Shown here: piece by piece, positions 33,312-40,946 of the stretch
Position numbering within the stretch: the stretch's first letter is position 1
Layout: every line of letters begins with the position of its first letter
Source of the DNA: Streptomyces sp. H27-H5
GTDB taxonomy: Bacteria > Actinomycetota > Actinomycetes > Streptomycetales > Streptomycetaceae
Length of the DNA: 56,358 nucleotides
Assembly: GCF_026627505.1 (NCBI RefSeq)
Contig: NZ_JAPNLK010000019.1
Location: 1-56,358, forward strand
Direction of reading: 5' to 3'
Program-made: the position numbers and the translations under genes
The notes under the pieces: model-generated
Told to the model about the DNA's origin: nothing
Database searches by the model: none
The model's input: only the letters and a program-made list of their open reading frames with translations

Positions 33312-34196
33312 GTGCCCACCACCCGTACGTTCACCCCCGCCGAACTCGCCGCCTACCAGGTGCCCCCGGACAGCCCCCAGGACGTCCAAGGGTCCGAGAC
33401 CCTGCTGGCCGACGAGCACGTGCAGACCCTCAAGTACAGCCAGCAGCGGCGGGCCGTCTTCCTCGCCGACGACGGGCTGACGTACTCCGTCCTGTACGAG
33501 GCCCCCGTGGACGCCGGAAACTACGAGACCGGCCCCGGCCCCCACGCCCACGGCTGGGACGGCGACACCGTCACCGCGACCCGCGTCGTGTCCGTGCCCG
33601 TGGTCACCCAGCGGTGGCGGGTCCACGAGCCGGCCGTCCACGACGCCGCCGGACAGAGTGCCTTCCAGGAGCTGACCGAGGTCTACGAGGACGCAGGGTG
33701 CCGCACCAGCGCCGCCCGCCAGTGGGCCGCCGACCTGCTGACCAAGCACGCCCGCGAACTCGCCGCACAGCAGCGCGCGCACCTGCTGTCCGAGGGCTAC
33801 GGCTTCGACTGCGCCTGTGACGGCTGCTCGGCCTGTCTGGCCCGGGACTTCATCGACCTCATCGACCCGGCCGCGAACGCTGCCACCGAGTACATCCGGC
33901 CGCCCCGCCAGGACGCCGACGCCGCCCGCCCGTTCCGCGACCTCGACGCCGCCCAGGTCCACTACACCGACAACCGCGCCCGCCGCATGGCAGAGGCCTA
34001 CTGGCGCCTCGCGACCGGCAAGACCCGCACCGACTGGCTGGTCCTGGGCAAGGACCACCCGGACGCCCGCATCCGCGAGGGCCGGGACTGGCTCCGCGCG
34101 GCGGTCGCCGCCGGCCTCCTCCCCCTGATCGACCCGAGCACCGGCATGGCCATCACCACCGTGTCCCTGGACCTCAACCCCCGACACCACGCCTGA
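33312..34196 (+). CDS. Hypothetical protein with a central cysteine cluster
   Basis: 294 aa from GTG 33312 with GGAAGG upstream. It has a mixed N-terminal domain (TYSVLYEAPVDAGNYETG), a central FDCACDGCSACLARDF cluster and a C-terminal helical region (ARRMAEAYWRLATGKTRTDW). I do not recognise it. Ends just before a terminator. Confidence 0.6.
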   Translation: MPTTRTFTPAELAAYQVPPDSPQDVQGSETLLADEHVQTLKYSQQRRAVFLADDGLTYSVLYEAPVDAGNYETGPGPHAHGWDGDTVTATRVVSVPVVTQRWRVHEPAVHDAAGQSAFQELTEVYEDAGCRTSAARQWAADLLTKHARELAAQQRAHLLSEGYGFDCACDGCSACLARDFIDLIDPAANAATEYIRPPRQDADAARPFRDLDAAQVHYTDNRARRMAEAYWRLATGKTRTDWLVLGKDHPDARIREGRDWLRAAVAAGLLPLIDPSTGMAITTVSLDLNPRHHA

Positions 34197-34205
34197 CCAC
34201 CCCCC

Positions 34206-34234
34206 GGCCGCCCCGCCCCCCGTGCGGGGCGGCC
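34206..34234 (+). terminator. Terminator
   Basis: GGCCGCCCCGC (34206-34216) and GCGGGGCGGCC (34224-34234): perfect 11-bp stem. Confidence 0.8.
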
Positions 34235-34253
34235 CCTACCGGAGGACCCGTTG

Positions 34254-34526
34254 ATGCTCCGACTCGACACCGCCGCCCAGGCCCGCGCGTTCCTCGCCCT
34301 GTGCCTGGACCCCGGATCCGGCCGCGCTGGCCGGACCCTGCCCGAGCTGGTCGCCATCATGCCGCCGTGGCTCCAGGGCCAGGTCGACACCCACGCCCCG
34401 CACCTCGCCGACCTCCGCGCGGAAGCCGACCGCCTCAAGACGGCCGCCACCGCCGCACAGACCGCCTACGCCGAAGCCCTCGGCACCTGGATCACCGACA
34501 CCGGCAAGGAGCCCCCCACCCCATGA
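34254..34526 (+). CDS. Hypothetical helical protein
   Basis: 90 aa from ATG 34254 (GGAGG upstream; the adjacent TTG 34251 is in frame). All-helical in appearance with a heptad-like ADLRAEADRLKTAATAAQTA segment, likely a coiled coil. Overlaps the next gene (ATGA). Confidence 0.6.
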   Translation: MLRLDTAAQARAFLALCLDPGSGRAGRTLPELVAIMPPWLQGQVDTHAPHLADLRAEADRLKTAATAAQTAYAEALGTWITDTGKEPPTP

Positions 34527-34975
34527 CCGCCCCCTACACCACCACCACCCAGGCCATCGCCAAGGGCGTCAGGGGCGACCGGGAGGGCGGCCTCACCGAC
34601 CTCCAGCCGCTCATCTGCGAGTCCCCCCTCATGATGGTCGCCGTCCTGTCGGTGCTCGCCGAGGTCGCGTCCCTGCCCTCCCGCGAACACCACCCGGAAC
34701 GCCACTTCTTCGGCCTGTCCGTCTCCGACATCCACACCGGAAAGCAGGGGTCCGCCGACGACCTGCCGCCCCCGATCCGGTTCGCCGCCCAGTTCCTCGC
34801 CGCCCAGGCCAACGGCGACCGGCCCGCCGCCTACGCCCTGTTCGACGCGTTCGCGGAACGCTGCCTCCGCGAGGAGAACGACGACCTCGGCGCGGCCACC
34901 GCCGCCCTGTACGACATGGCCGTCATCTCCACCCTGGAACTCGCCAAGCACGGCAACGGGGGACGGTCCAGGTGA
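34523..34975 (+). CDS. Hypothetical protein
   Basis: 150 aa, ATG 34523 (ATGA). Predicted helical; RHFFGLSVSDIHTG and a C-terminal helical half (FDAFAERCLREENDDLGAAT) show no known motif. Coupled to the next gene by GTGA. Confidence 0.6.
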   Translation: MTAPYTTTTQAIAKGVRGDREGGLTDLQPLICESPLMMVAVLSVLAEVASLPSREHHPERHFFGLSVSDIHTGKQGSADDLPPPIRFAAQFLAAQANGDRPAAYALFDAFAERCLREENDDLGAATAALYDMAVISTLELAKHGNGGRSR

Positions 34976-35331
34976 CCCGCCCCGCGCTCTGCCTCACCGC
35001 GCTCTACATCACCGCCTTCGGATGGGTCACGTACCTGGCCGCCCGCGCCCTCGACCACAACACCCCCGGCCAGGCCCTCGCGCTCTACGCCGCCGCCCTG
35101 CTCCTCCTCGCCGCGGCCGGCCGGGAGATCCTCCACAACGCCCGCGCCCAGGCCACCGCCATGCGCGACCGCCGACCCCGCCCCCACACCTTCCCCAGCG
35201 ACACCGAAGCGATCATGCGCGCCGAGCTGGACTCCATGTGTGACTGCCACCTGTGGTGGACCACCCTCGGCAACTTCCACACCTGGGCCTGCCTCACCGC
35301 CGGCCCCGTCCACGACCACGAGGAGAGCTGA
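34972..35331 (+). CDS. Small two-helix membrane protein
   Basis: 119 aa from GTG 34972. Two transmembrane segments (about 5-24 and 33-51) and a cytoplasmic-type tail with CDCHLWWTT and a His-rich end. Unknown function. Confidence 0.6.
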   Translation: MTRPALCLTALYITAFGWVTYLAARALDHNTPGQALALYAAALLLLAAAGREILHNARAQATAMRDRRPRPHTFPSDTEAIMRAELDSMCDCHLWWTTLGNFHTWACLTAGPVHDHEES

Positions 35332-35332
35332 C

Positions 35333-35653
35333 ATGGGCTGGGGCTCCGCCGGACACCGCATCTTCGACCCCGTCGCCCGCGCACTCATCGCGGCCGGCAC
35401 CCCCGCAGACCAGCGCGAGGACATCCTCGCCGACCTGATCGCCACCCTCCAGGAAGAGGACTGGGACACCGAACTGGACTCCCTCGACCACTTCCTCACC
35501 GACCCGCCCACCGTCCGGGCCTTCGCCCGCCACGGCATCACCAACCCGGCCGCGGCAGACACGACCCGCCTCCAGGCCCTGGCCGCCGTCGTCGTGGACA
35601 CCGACCAGGGCGAGAGCCCGTTCGGGTGGAGCGAGAAAGACAACCCCCGGTGA
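35333..35653 (+). CDS. Hypothetical acidic protein
   Basis: 106 aa from ATG 35333 with GAGGAGAG upstream. Begins GWGSAGHRIFDPVARALIAA and continues with REDILADLIATLQEEDWDTE, a pattern common in short actinobacterial phage proteins. Its fold and role are unknown. GTGA overlap with the next gene. Confidence 0.6.
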   Translation: MGWGSAGHRIFDPVARALIAAGTPADQREDILADLIATLQEEDWDTELDSLDHFLTDPPTVRAFARHGITNPAAADTTRLQALAAVVVDTDQGESPFGWSEKDNPR

Positions 35654-35958
35654 ACTTCCCGATCCTGCCCGCCCTCGCCCTGTCCGCCGCCGCCCTCACC
35701 GGCTACGCGGCCGGACGGACCAGGCCCGCCGCCCGGCTCCTGTCCTGCGCCCAGGACACCGTCACCAAAGAGGCCGGCACCTCCCCCGCCTTCTGGGCCG
35801 CCGCCCCCGTCATCCTCCTGGCCTGGATCACCGTGTGGACGCTCCACCCGCGCCGCTCCGCCGCCAACCGCCGCTCCTGGCACGAGGAACACCCCCCACC
35901 CCCGACCCCGGCCCGTGACCCGCACCGGCCCACCCGAGAAACGGACACCCCCACATGA
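35650..35958 (+). CDS. Small two-helix membrane protein
   Basis: 102 aa, GTG 35650. Transmembrane segments about 3-21 and 48-64, then a basic/proline-rich cytoplasmic tail. Coupled on both sides by 4-bp overlaps. Confidence 0.55.
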   Translation: MNFPILPALALSAAALTGYAAGRTRPAARLLSCAQDTVTKEAGTSPAFWAAAPVILLAWITVWTLHPRRSAANRRSWHEEHPPPPTPARDPHRPTRETDTPT

Positions 35959-36557
35959 CGGACCACGAAACCGCCCTCCTGGACCGCCTGACCGAAGCCC
36001 TGCTCACCACCTGGCACGAGCGCGTCGAGCAGAACATCAACACCGACCCCGCCGGCCACTGCGCCGCCCTCGCCGCGGCTGTCCTCGGCCTCCTCCCGCC
36101 CACCCCGCCCCGCGCGGACGACCGGTTCCCCTCGTACACCGGCGAGGAGACCCCCTGCCCGAAGTGCGCCCACGACACGGCGATCACCCGCTACCGCCGG
36201 CGCGGCGAGCACAGCACCCAGGACCGCCAGACGTTCATGCCGTCCGTCAAGGGGGAGCGGCTGGAGCGGCAGTGCTGGCGCTGTGACTACTGCTGGGACG
36301 AAGCGGTCGCCCCGCCCACCGGCCCGGCCCCGCACGACGTCACCCCCGACACCCTGGCCCGCCTCCTGGAGGCATCCCACGCCGGGTGGGCCCTGGACCT
36401 GTCCCCCGCATGCGCCGAGCACATGGCCGGCGCCCTCCTGGCCGTACTCAACATCCGCCACCGCCACGACGCACCCCCGGCGGACGACCACCTCGAGGAC
36501 GCGAAAACCACGGACCACCCCACCCCCCGCATCCTCCACGAAGGGACCCCCCAATGA
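35955..36557 (+). CDS. Hypothetical protein with a zinc-ribbon core
   Basis: 200 aa, ATG 35955 (ATGA). ETPCPKCAHDTAITRYRRRG and RQCWRCDYCWDEA provide paired CxxC motifs for a zinc ribbon. The rest is helical. The same CPKC...CWRC architecture is typical of phage/plasmid DNA-associated small proteins, but the function is not known. Confidence 0.62.
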   Translation: MTDHETALLDRLTEALLTTWHERVEQNINTDPAGHCAALAAAVLGLLPPTPPRADDRFPSYTGEETPCPKCAHDTAITRYRRRGEHSTQDRQTFMPSVKGERLERQCWRCDYCWDEAVAPPTGPAPHDVTPDTLARLLEASHAGWALDLSPACAEHMAGALLAVLNIRHRHDAPPADDHLEDAKTTDHPTPRILHEGTPQ

Positions 36558-36979
36558 GGCTCCACCCCAAGCCCCAGCCTCCCACCAGCGCGGACACCAG
36601 GCGGACACCCCCCGGCGCCCTGCCCTCCCCTGTCCGGCGGACACCCCGGACCCCGGACACCCCGGACACCGGCCGGACACCCCCGGACACGGACACCCCC
36701 CGGACACCGGACACCTCCCGGGCAAGGGCGGACACGGACACCGGACAGGGTGTCCGCATCGAGTACCGGGCACGCGTCCCCCGCCACCAGCTCGGCGCCG
36801 CCGTCGCGGAAGCCTTCGCCCACATCGCCCGCGAGACCAGGCAGCACAGCCCGGACACCGGCCGGACACCCCAGGCGGACACCCCGCCCCCTGCCCGCAC
36901 CCCCGCCACCCGCCGCGCCCAGAGCGCCGCCGCCATCGCCGGCGCCTTCGACGTCCCCCAACGAACGGACCCCGCATGA
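36554..36979 (+). CDS. T/P/D-rich protein encoded across GGACAC array 2
   Basis: 141 aa, ATG 36554. Residues ~13-65 are TPD/RTP repeats produced by the GGACAC array. A folded C-terminal part (VRIEYRARVPRHQLGAAVAE, AFAHIARETRQ) resembles the end of small RHH- or HTH-like proteins but is not assignable. The repeat is read in two different codon phases, so the DNA rather than the peptide is probably conserved. Confidence 0.55.
   Translation: MRLHPKPQPPTSADTRRTPPGALPSPVRRTPRTPDTPDTGRTPPDTDTPRTPDTSRARADTDTGQGVRIEYRARVPRHQLGAAVAEAFAHIARETRQHSPDTGRTPQADTPPPARTPATRRAQSAAAIAGAFDVPQRTDPA
36592..36882. repeat. GGACAC repeat array 2
   Basis: Fifteen GGACAC hexamers start at 36592, 36603, 36639, 36655, 36664, 36675, 36685, 36691, 36702, 36709, 36730, 36736, 36853, 36864 and 36877, almost all on the + strand; many extend to GGACACCC. 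Density is highest at 36639-36741. Single copies continue at about 37434 and 37484. Confidence 0.7.
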
Positions 36980-37347
36980 CCCCCATCACCGACACCCCCG
37001 CCCACACCGAGGCCCTCGCCATGCGCGTCCTCCTCGTTCGCCTCGTCACGCACCGCGACCTCACCGCCCATGAAGCCGCCCGCGCCGTCGACCAGGCCCT
37101 CCGAGGCGAAGTCGGCCCCCACACCCACCTCGTCACCCTCGAAGTCGCCCACCTCCTCACCGAGACCCTCACCCCCGCCCGCGCCGTGATCGAGGCCCTA
37201 CGCCCCATCATCGAAACCGCCGCCCGCACCATGGCCGACCTCACCCGCGCCCTCGCCCACGCCGCCCACCGCCTCACCACCGGCAACCCCTGCGACCGCC
37301 CCGCCTGGGCCAGCCCCTACGGACCACCCCCCAAACGCCACAACTGA
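36976..37347 (+). CDS. Hypothetical helical protein
   Basis: 123 aa, ATG 36976 (ATGA). Almost entirely helical (RVLLVRLVTHRDLTAHEAAR, VARAVDQAL-type segments), ending in a basic PPPKRHN tail. No family recognised. Confidence 0.55.
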   Translation: MTPITDTPAHTEALAMRVLLVRLVTHRDLTAHEAARAVDQALRGEVGPHTHLVTLEVAHLLTETLTPARAVIEALRPIIETAARTMADLTRALAHAAHRLTTGNPCDRPAWASPYGPPPKRHN

Positions 37348-37390
37348 TCACCACCACGGGCTACGCTCCCCACCGTGGGACAGCGCCCCA

Positions 37391-37420
37391 GTGCCCCGCC
37401 CGGCCCCCCGGGCGGGGCAC
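37391..37420 (+). terminator. Terminator
   Basis: GTGCCCCGCCCGG (37391-37403) and CCGGGCGGGGCAC (37408-37420): perfect 13-bp stem. The rest of 37348-37561 contains a possible promoter (TACGCT at 37362) and nothing else I can support. Confidence 0.85.
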
Positions 37421-37561
37421 ACCCATATCCGGACACGCTCCGCGCACACCCTGTGACGCACCGCACACGCGTACCGCCCAGTACCGGACACTTCACCGCC
37501 CGGCACCCCGCCACCCTTGAGTCGGCCGGCGCCCCGCCGGCCCACCCCACCAGGAGAAGCC

Positions 37562-38017
37562 ATGTCCCGCGCTGCCCGCTTCGCCGCCACATACGCCCTG
37601 CTCACCGGCGCCCACGAGGTCGCCGACTACATCATCCAGAGCGACACCGACGCCCAGACCAAGGGCAAGCCCGGCCGCGAAGGCGCCACCGCCTGCCTCC
37701 GCCACGTCTCCACCTACACGCTCACCCAGGCCGCGGCCCTCTACACCGCGAACCGCTACCTCGACCTACGCCTCCACCCCGCCCGCGCCGCCGCCGCACT
37801 CGCCCTCTCAGCCGCCACCCACTACGCCGCAGATCGCTGCGCCGGCCACTGGACCAACACCACCGACCAGGCCCCCACCCTCGTCCGCGCCGCCCACCGC
37901 ATCGGTAAAACCGGATGGCTCACCAACGACCACCGCGCCGGCGCCCTCCTCGACCAGGCGTGGCACAAGGGCTGCATCACCCTCGCCGCGGCCATCGCCG
38001 CCCCCGGCCGCGACTGA
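37562..38017 (+). CDS. DUF3307-like membrane protein
   Basis: 151 aa from ATG 37562 with AGGAGA upstream. HEVADYIIQSDTDAQTKG, then RHVSTYTLTQAAALY and LSAATHYAADR, match the H..aDY..Q....K...H...H pattern of DUF3307-type proteins found in phages and hosts. Two or three amphipathic to hydrophobic helices. Function unknown. Confidence 0.6.
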   Translation: MSRAARFAATYALLTGAHEVADYIIQSDTDAQTKGKPGREGATACLRHVSTYTLTQAAALYTANRYLDLRLHPARAAAALALSAATHYAADRCAGHWTNTTDQAPTLVRAAHRIGKTGWLTNDHRAGALLDQAWHKGCITLAAAIAAPGRD

Positions 38018-38040
38018 CCCACCCACCCCGGAACGCACAC

Positions 38041-38072
38041 CAGCCCTCCACCGACATCCCGGTGGAGGGCTG
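38041..38072 (+). terminator. Terminator
   Basis: CAGCCCTCCACCG (38041-38053) and CGGTGGAGGGCTG (38060-38072): perfect 13-bp stem. Confidence 0.85.
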
Positions 38073-38107
38073 GTGCTGTACTCTCCCGCGCACGGTTGGG
38101 CCCGTAG

Positions 38108-38138
38108 CGGCCGGGGGGACGTCCACGCCCCCCGGCCG
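38108..38138. terminator. Second hairpin, bidirectional terminator
   Basis: CGGCCGGGGGG (38108-38118) and CCCCCCGGCCG (38128-38138): 11-bp stem between the + strand genes and the minus-strand GIY-YIG remnant. Confidence 0.8.
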
Positions 38139-38152
38139 TGGCCACCGTCAAG

Positions 38153-38420
38153 TCAGTCGAACAGGACTACGCCCGACCGCCGCCCGTAGGACTTCACCTC
38201 GCCCCGTAGGACGGCGTCGACCACGCTCCTCGGCGCGCCGTTGGCCGCTGCTACGCCGGCCATGATGCGCGCGCGGTGCATCGGTTCTTCACGGGCCCGG
38301 CGACGGCACTCGTCCCGATAGGCCGGGGTTCCAAGGGCGTTGTGAAGCGGAGCCTCGTCCTCGATCGCCGCCATCTCGGCGTGGTAGGCGTGAGCTCGCG
38401 AGCCCTGCCATTCATCAACC
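38153..38420 (-). pseudogene. GIY-YIG gene, 3' part (split by an insertion sequence)
   Basis: Codes for the C-terminal part: EWQGSRAHAYHAEMAAIEDE, then APLHN, the W..SR.EA...E..AI..E.P.yN block of GIY-YIG proteins, and a basic tail. It has no start of its own. Joining it to the 5' part at 40268-40449 at the duplicated target restores ...RRVEWQGSRA..., exactly the family pattern, so the two are halves of one gene. Confidence 0.75.
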
Positions 38421-40267
38421 TGTTTGTAAGCACTTGTTTGGGGGTCTGGCCCAAGTTGTGTGAGACGGTGACGCTGAGTCACGCGAGGAGGACTCGTTTC
38501 CGGAGAAGCGGGAACCCAGCGCGGCCGAACATCTGCCGTTTGAGCATCTTGATCCGGTTGACTGTTCCTTCGACCGGGCCGGAATTCCAGTCAGTGGTCA
38601 GCCCGGCGGTCACCGCGTCGAAGTCGCCCTCCAGACCGGCTGCGAAGGTGCTGATCCCGGGCAGGCCCGACGTCGTCGCCGCAGTGATCCACTCGGGCAG
38701 GCGCAAGCCGTCGAGCGTCGTGAGCATCTCCGCGAACGAGCTGGTCAGCTCGGCGGCGGAGGCCAGTTCCGGGATGCGGTCGAGGACTGCCTTGCGATGG
38801 AGTTTGTCCTCCTCGGTCAGGGTAGCCGGGTGCCGGGTGAGCCAGCCGGTGACCTGCCGTACCGATGGTGGTGGCGGAGCCGGGGTGAAGCCTCCCCGCT
38901 GGGGAAGGTCGCGGCGGATCCAGTCGCAGACGATGGAGTAGTGGCCACGGAATCCCCGGGCGCGGATCTCCCGGAAGAGAGCGAGGACGGTCACTCGTCC
39001 ACCGGTCTCGGCCCAGCGTGCGGCCAGGTAGGGCTTGAACGGATCGAGCTTGCTGGGAAGCTGCCGCTTGCGACCCTTGACCATGTTCTGCCAGGACGCG
39101 GCGCGGGCGTATCGCTGGACGGTGTGCCGGCCCCAGCCCAGATGCTCGGCAACGGCCCGCAGGCTCATGCCCTGGGCAAGGAGTTCGTGGACGAGAGCGT
39201 GGTGCATGCGGGCCCGCTCGGCGAACTTGCCGGTCGGCGCGTCCATTTCACCGTTCTGAACAGCAGTTTCTCCGCTCGGTGTTTCCCAGACCGGTTCCGG
39301 CTCGGGGGCAGGCTGTGGCAGGTCACGCAGGCCGGCACGGTGGGCAGCCACCGTCTTCTCGACAGCGGAGGCAAGGTTCTGCCAGAGGTGGAACCGGTCG
39401 GCGACCTGGAGGGCCTGCGGTGCGGCGGTGCTGGCCGCCTCGGCGTAGGCGCCGGCCCGGTCGCGGCAGATGACTTCGATCCCGGGGTGGGCTGCGAGCC
39501 AGGGGGCGAGGGTAGCGGCGTCGCGTTCGGGCAGGAGGTCGAGGACCTGGTGGGTCTCGGCGTCGATCACGACCGTTCCGTAGACGTGGCCGCGTCGCAG
39601 GGCGAAGTCATCGACGCCGACGGCGCGGGGCTTGGTCGGTGCCGGGTCGGGCAAGTCCATCACCCGCCGTAACAGCGTATTGCGGCTGGTCACGATGCCC
39701 AGATGCGCGGCGAGGCGTGCACCTGCCCGCCCGGCGAGCGCGAGCCCGACCTTGCTCATCGTGGAGCGCAGACGCTCGGTGGTCCGGCCATGGCGCCTGG
39801 TCAGCCCCGGTACCTGCTCGACGAACGTACGCCGCGGACAGGTCGAGGTCGCGCAGACGAACCGGCGGACTCTCAGCACCACCACACACGGCCGCCCACC
39901 ACAGGCCAGATCCGTGGGGAAACGCTGGTAGGCAGCGTGGATCTGAGCCGACCAGTCCCCGCACGTCGGGCAGCAGGCACCGCTCGCGGTGCACCGTGCC
40001 TCGACACGTATCTCCTCGCCGTCTGTCTCGACGGACGTGATCACGATCATCGCGTTCGAGGGAAACAGCAGCTCTTGCACCGCAGAGAGATCTTCGCTCA
40101 CGGCGACCGAATGTCGAGCACGTCGGCCATACGAGGAGCGAAATCCGGGCGACCTTCACGCCATCCCAAGCAAGATCAACGACTACAACGGGTAGCCGTC
40201 TCACACAACTTGGGCCAGACCCCAAAAGAACTCCGTATCCCGGTGCCGGCTCAAGTGCTTACAGACA
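38421..40267. mobile_element. ISL3-family insertion sequence
   Basis: Outer ends TGTTTGTAAGCACTTG (38421-38436) and, inverted, TGTCTGTAAGCACTTG (40252-40267) match at 15 of 16 bases. A second, longer inverted repeat (left 38442-38469, beginning GGGGTCTGGCCCAAG) lies just inside. The right flank CATTCAAC (40268-40275) recurs on the left as CATTCATCAAC (38410-38420), an 8-bp target duplication with a TCA slip. One transposase gene inside. Confidence 0.78.
38479..40101 (-). CDS. ISL3-family transposase
   Basis: 540 aa from GTG 40101. An N-terminal zinc finger (CCPTCGDWS ... CATSTCPRRTF) and HTH precede the DDE catalytic core: VGVDDFALRRGHVYG, ICRDRAGAYAEA, and a final Glu in SGPVEGTVNRIKMLKRQMFG. 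Length and domain order are complete for ISL3 (IS1165-like) transposases, so it may be active. Confidence 0.93.
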   Translation of the reverse strand: MSEDLSAVQELLFPSNAMIVITSVETDGEEIRVEARCTASGACCPTCGDWSAQIHAAYQRFPTDLACGGRPCVVVLRVRRFVCATSTCPRRTFVEQVPGLTRRHGRTTERLRSTMSKVGLALAGRAGARLAAHLGIVTSRNTLLRRVMDLPDPAPTKPRAVGVDDFALRRGHVYGTVVIDAETHQVLDLLPERDAATLAPWLAAHPGIEVICRDRAGAYAEAASTAAPQALQVADRFHLWQNLASAVEKTVAAHRAGLRDLPQPAPEPEPVWETPSGETAVQNGEMDAPTGKFAERARMHHALVHELLAQGMSLRAVAEHLGWGRHTVQRYARAASWQNMVKGRKRQLPSKLDPFKPYLAARWAETGGRVTVLALFREIRARGFRGHYSIVCDWIRRDLPQRGGFTPAPPPPSVRQVTGWLTRHPATLTEEDKLHRKAVLDRIPELASAAELTSSFAEMLTTLDGLRLPEWITAATTSGLPGISTFAAGLEGDFDAVTAGLTTDWNSGPVEGTVNRIKMLKRQMFGRAGFPLLRKRVLLA

Positions 40268-40449
40268 CATTCAACCCGCCGTACGGCCTGGGGCCGCCAC
40301 GAGGCATCTCGATGGCGCTTGCAGCGTTCGGCCGGGACGTACGCCGAACCGATGTAGAGCAGCGCGCCGTCGGCGCCGTACAGCCGGTAGACCGCCGCGC
40401 GCCGCTCCTCGCTACGCGCCGGCGGGCCGTCCTGAATCTCTGTGGTCAC
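40268..40449 (-). pseudogene. GIY-YIG gene, 5' part (split by an insertion sequence)
   Basis: From GTG 40449 (AGGAGG nine bases upstream): an RRAAVYRLYGADGALLYIGS core contains the GIY-YIG strand pair, here VYRLYG...LLYIG, followed by RCKRHRDASW with the conserved Arg/His. The frame then runs into the insertion sequence. GIY-YIG domains are nucleases; in small phage proteins the substrate is usually unknown. The start overlaps the upstream AlpA-like gene. Confidence 0.78.
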
Positions 40450-40732
40450 GGGGCAGATCCTCCTGAGACGTCTTGGCCTTGAGGTCTGTCCGCTCCCCTT
40501 GACGCAGCGTCCGGTCTTCGAAGAACCGAAGCACGGCGGCCAGGTCCCAGAGCCGAAGCCGGCCGCGCTCGTACACCGGGCCCGGGAACCCAGCCTCCTT
40601 GGCGAGCTGTCTGATCCGGGCCGCGCCAACGCTCTTGAGCCCGGCCGCTTTCAGGTGGGCGGGCATCTCCGGGATGGACACCAATGTCGGCTGCTCCTCA
40701 ACGCGTGGAGCCCCCTCGGGGGAGTCGGACAT
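40412..40732 (-). CDS. AlpA/excisionase-like winged-helix regulator
   Basis: 106 aa from ATG 40732. VGAARIRQLAKEAGFPGPVY, ERGRLRLWDLAAVLRFFEDR is a MerR/AlpA-type winged helix with the characteristic GFP..V....R.LW....V motif. Such proteins act as excisionases or activators of integrase genes in mobile elements. It diverges from the 40947 operon across a perfect palindrome and is the likely ligand of that site. Confidence 0.75.
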   Translation of the reverse strand: MSDSPEGAPRVEEQPTLVSIPEMPAHLKAAGLKSVGAARIRQLAKEAGFPGPVYERGRLRLWDLAAVLRFFEDRTLRQGERTDLKAKTSQEDLPRDHRDSGRPAGA

Positions 40733-40752
40733 GACACCCATCCTTCCAACTT

Positions 40753-40783
40753 ATTTGCGTTCACGCAAATTAGTCGCTAGTCT
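40753..40783 (+). promoter_or_regulatory. Palindromic operator overlapping a rightward promoter
   Basis: ATTTGCGT (40753-40760) and ACGCAAAT (40763-40770) are perfect arms two bases apart. The left arm contains TTGCGT (40755-40760), which with a 17-bp spacer and TAGTCT (40778-40783) makes a good promoter reading right. A protein on the palindrome would block both this promoter and leftward transcription of the AlpA-like gene. Confidence 0.7.
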
Positions 40784-40790
40784 CTCAACA

Positions 40791-40914
40791 TCAGCAGAAA
40801 GCCCCGGCTGATGTGGTCGCACACAGTAAGCCGGGGCTGCTGAAACGGGCGGTGCCCGGAGGTCGCACTCCGGGCACCGCCTTCAACCCCGGACGTGGTC
40901 GCACACGTACCGGG
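40791..40914 (+). ncRNA. Leader RNA with three identical-loop hairpins
   Basis: Three consecutive stems each present loop GTCGCA. Hairpin 1: 40800-40808/40830-40838 with an apical TGTG-GTCGCA-CACA (40812-40825). Hairpin 2: a perfect 13-bp stem 40849-40861/40868-40880. Hairpin 3: 40888-40897/40904-40914 with one bulged A. The stems differ in sequence while the loops are identical, which points to selection on RNA structure. It sits between a promoter (40755) and the start at 40947, so it is either a cis-regulatory leader or a processed small RNA. Confidence 0.7.
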
Positions 40915-40946
40915 CCGCCAGACCTGCCACTAACAGGAGCTGACGC

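Noticed and set aside
32370..34190. A 606-aa glycine/valine-rich minus-strand frame
   Set aside because: It spans several plus-strand genes and three terminators; composition is that of a frame shadow.
36592..36882. CRISPR array
   Set aside because: The GGACAC units are 6-8 bp with irregular, very short spacing and no unique spacers of 30 bp or more; no cas genes are present.
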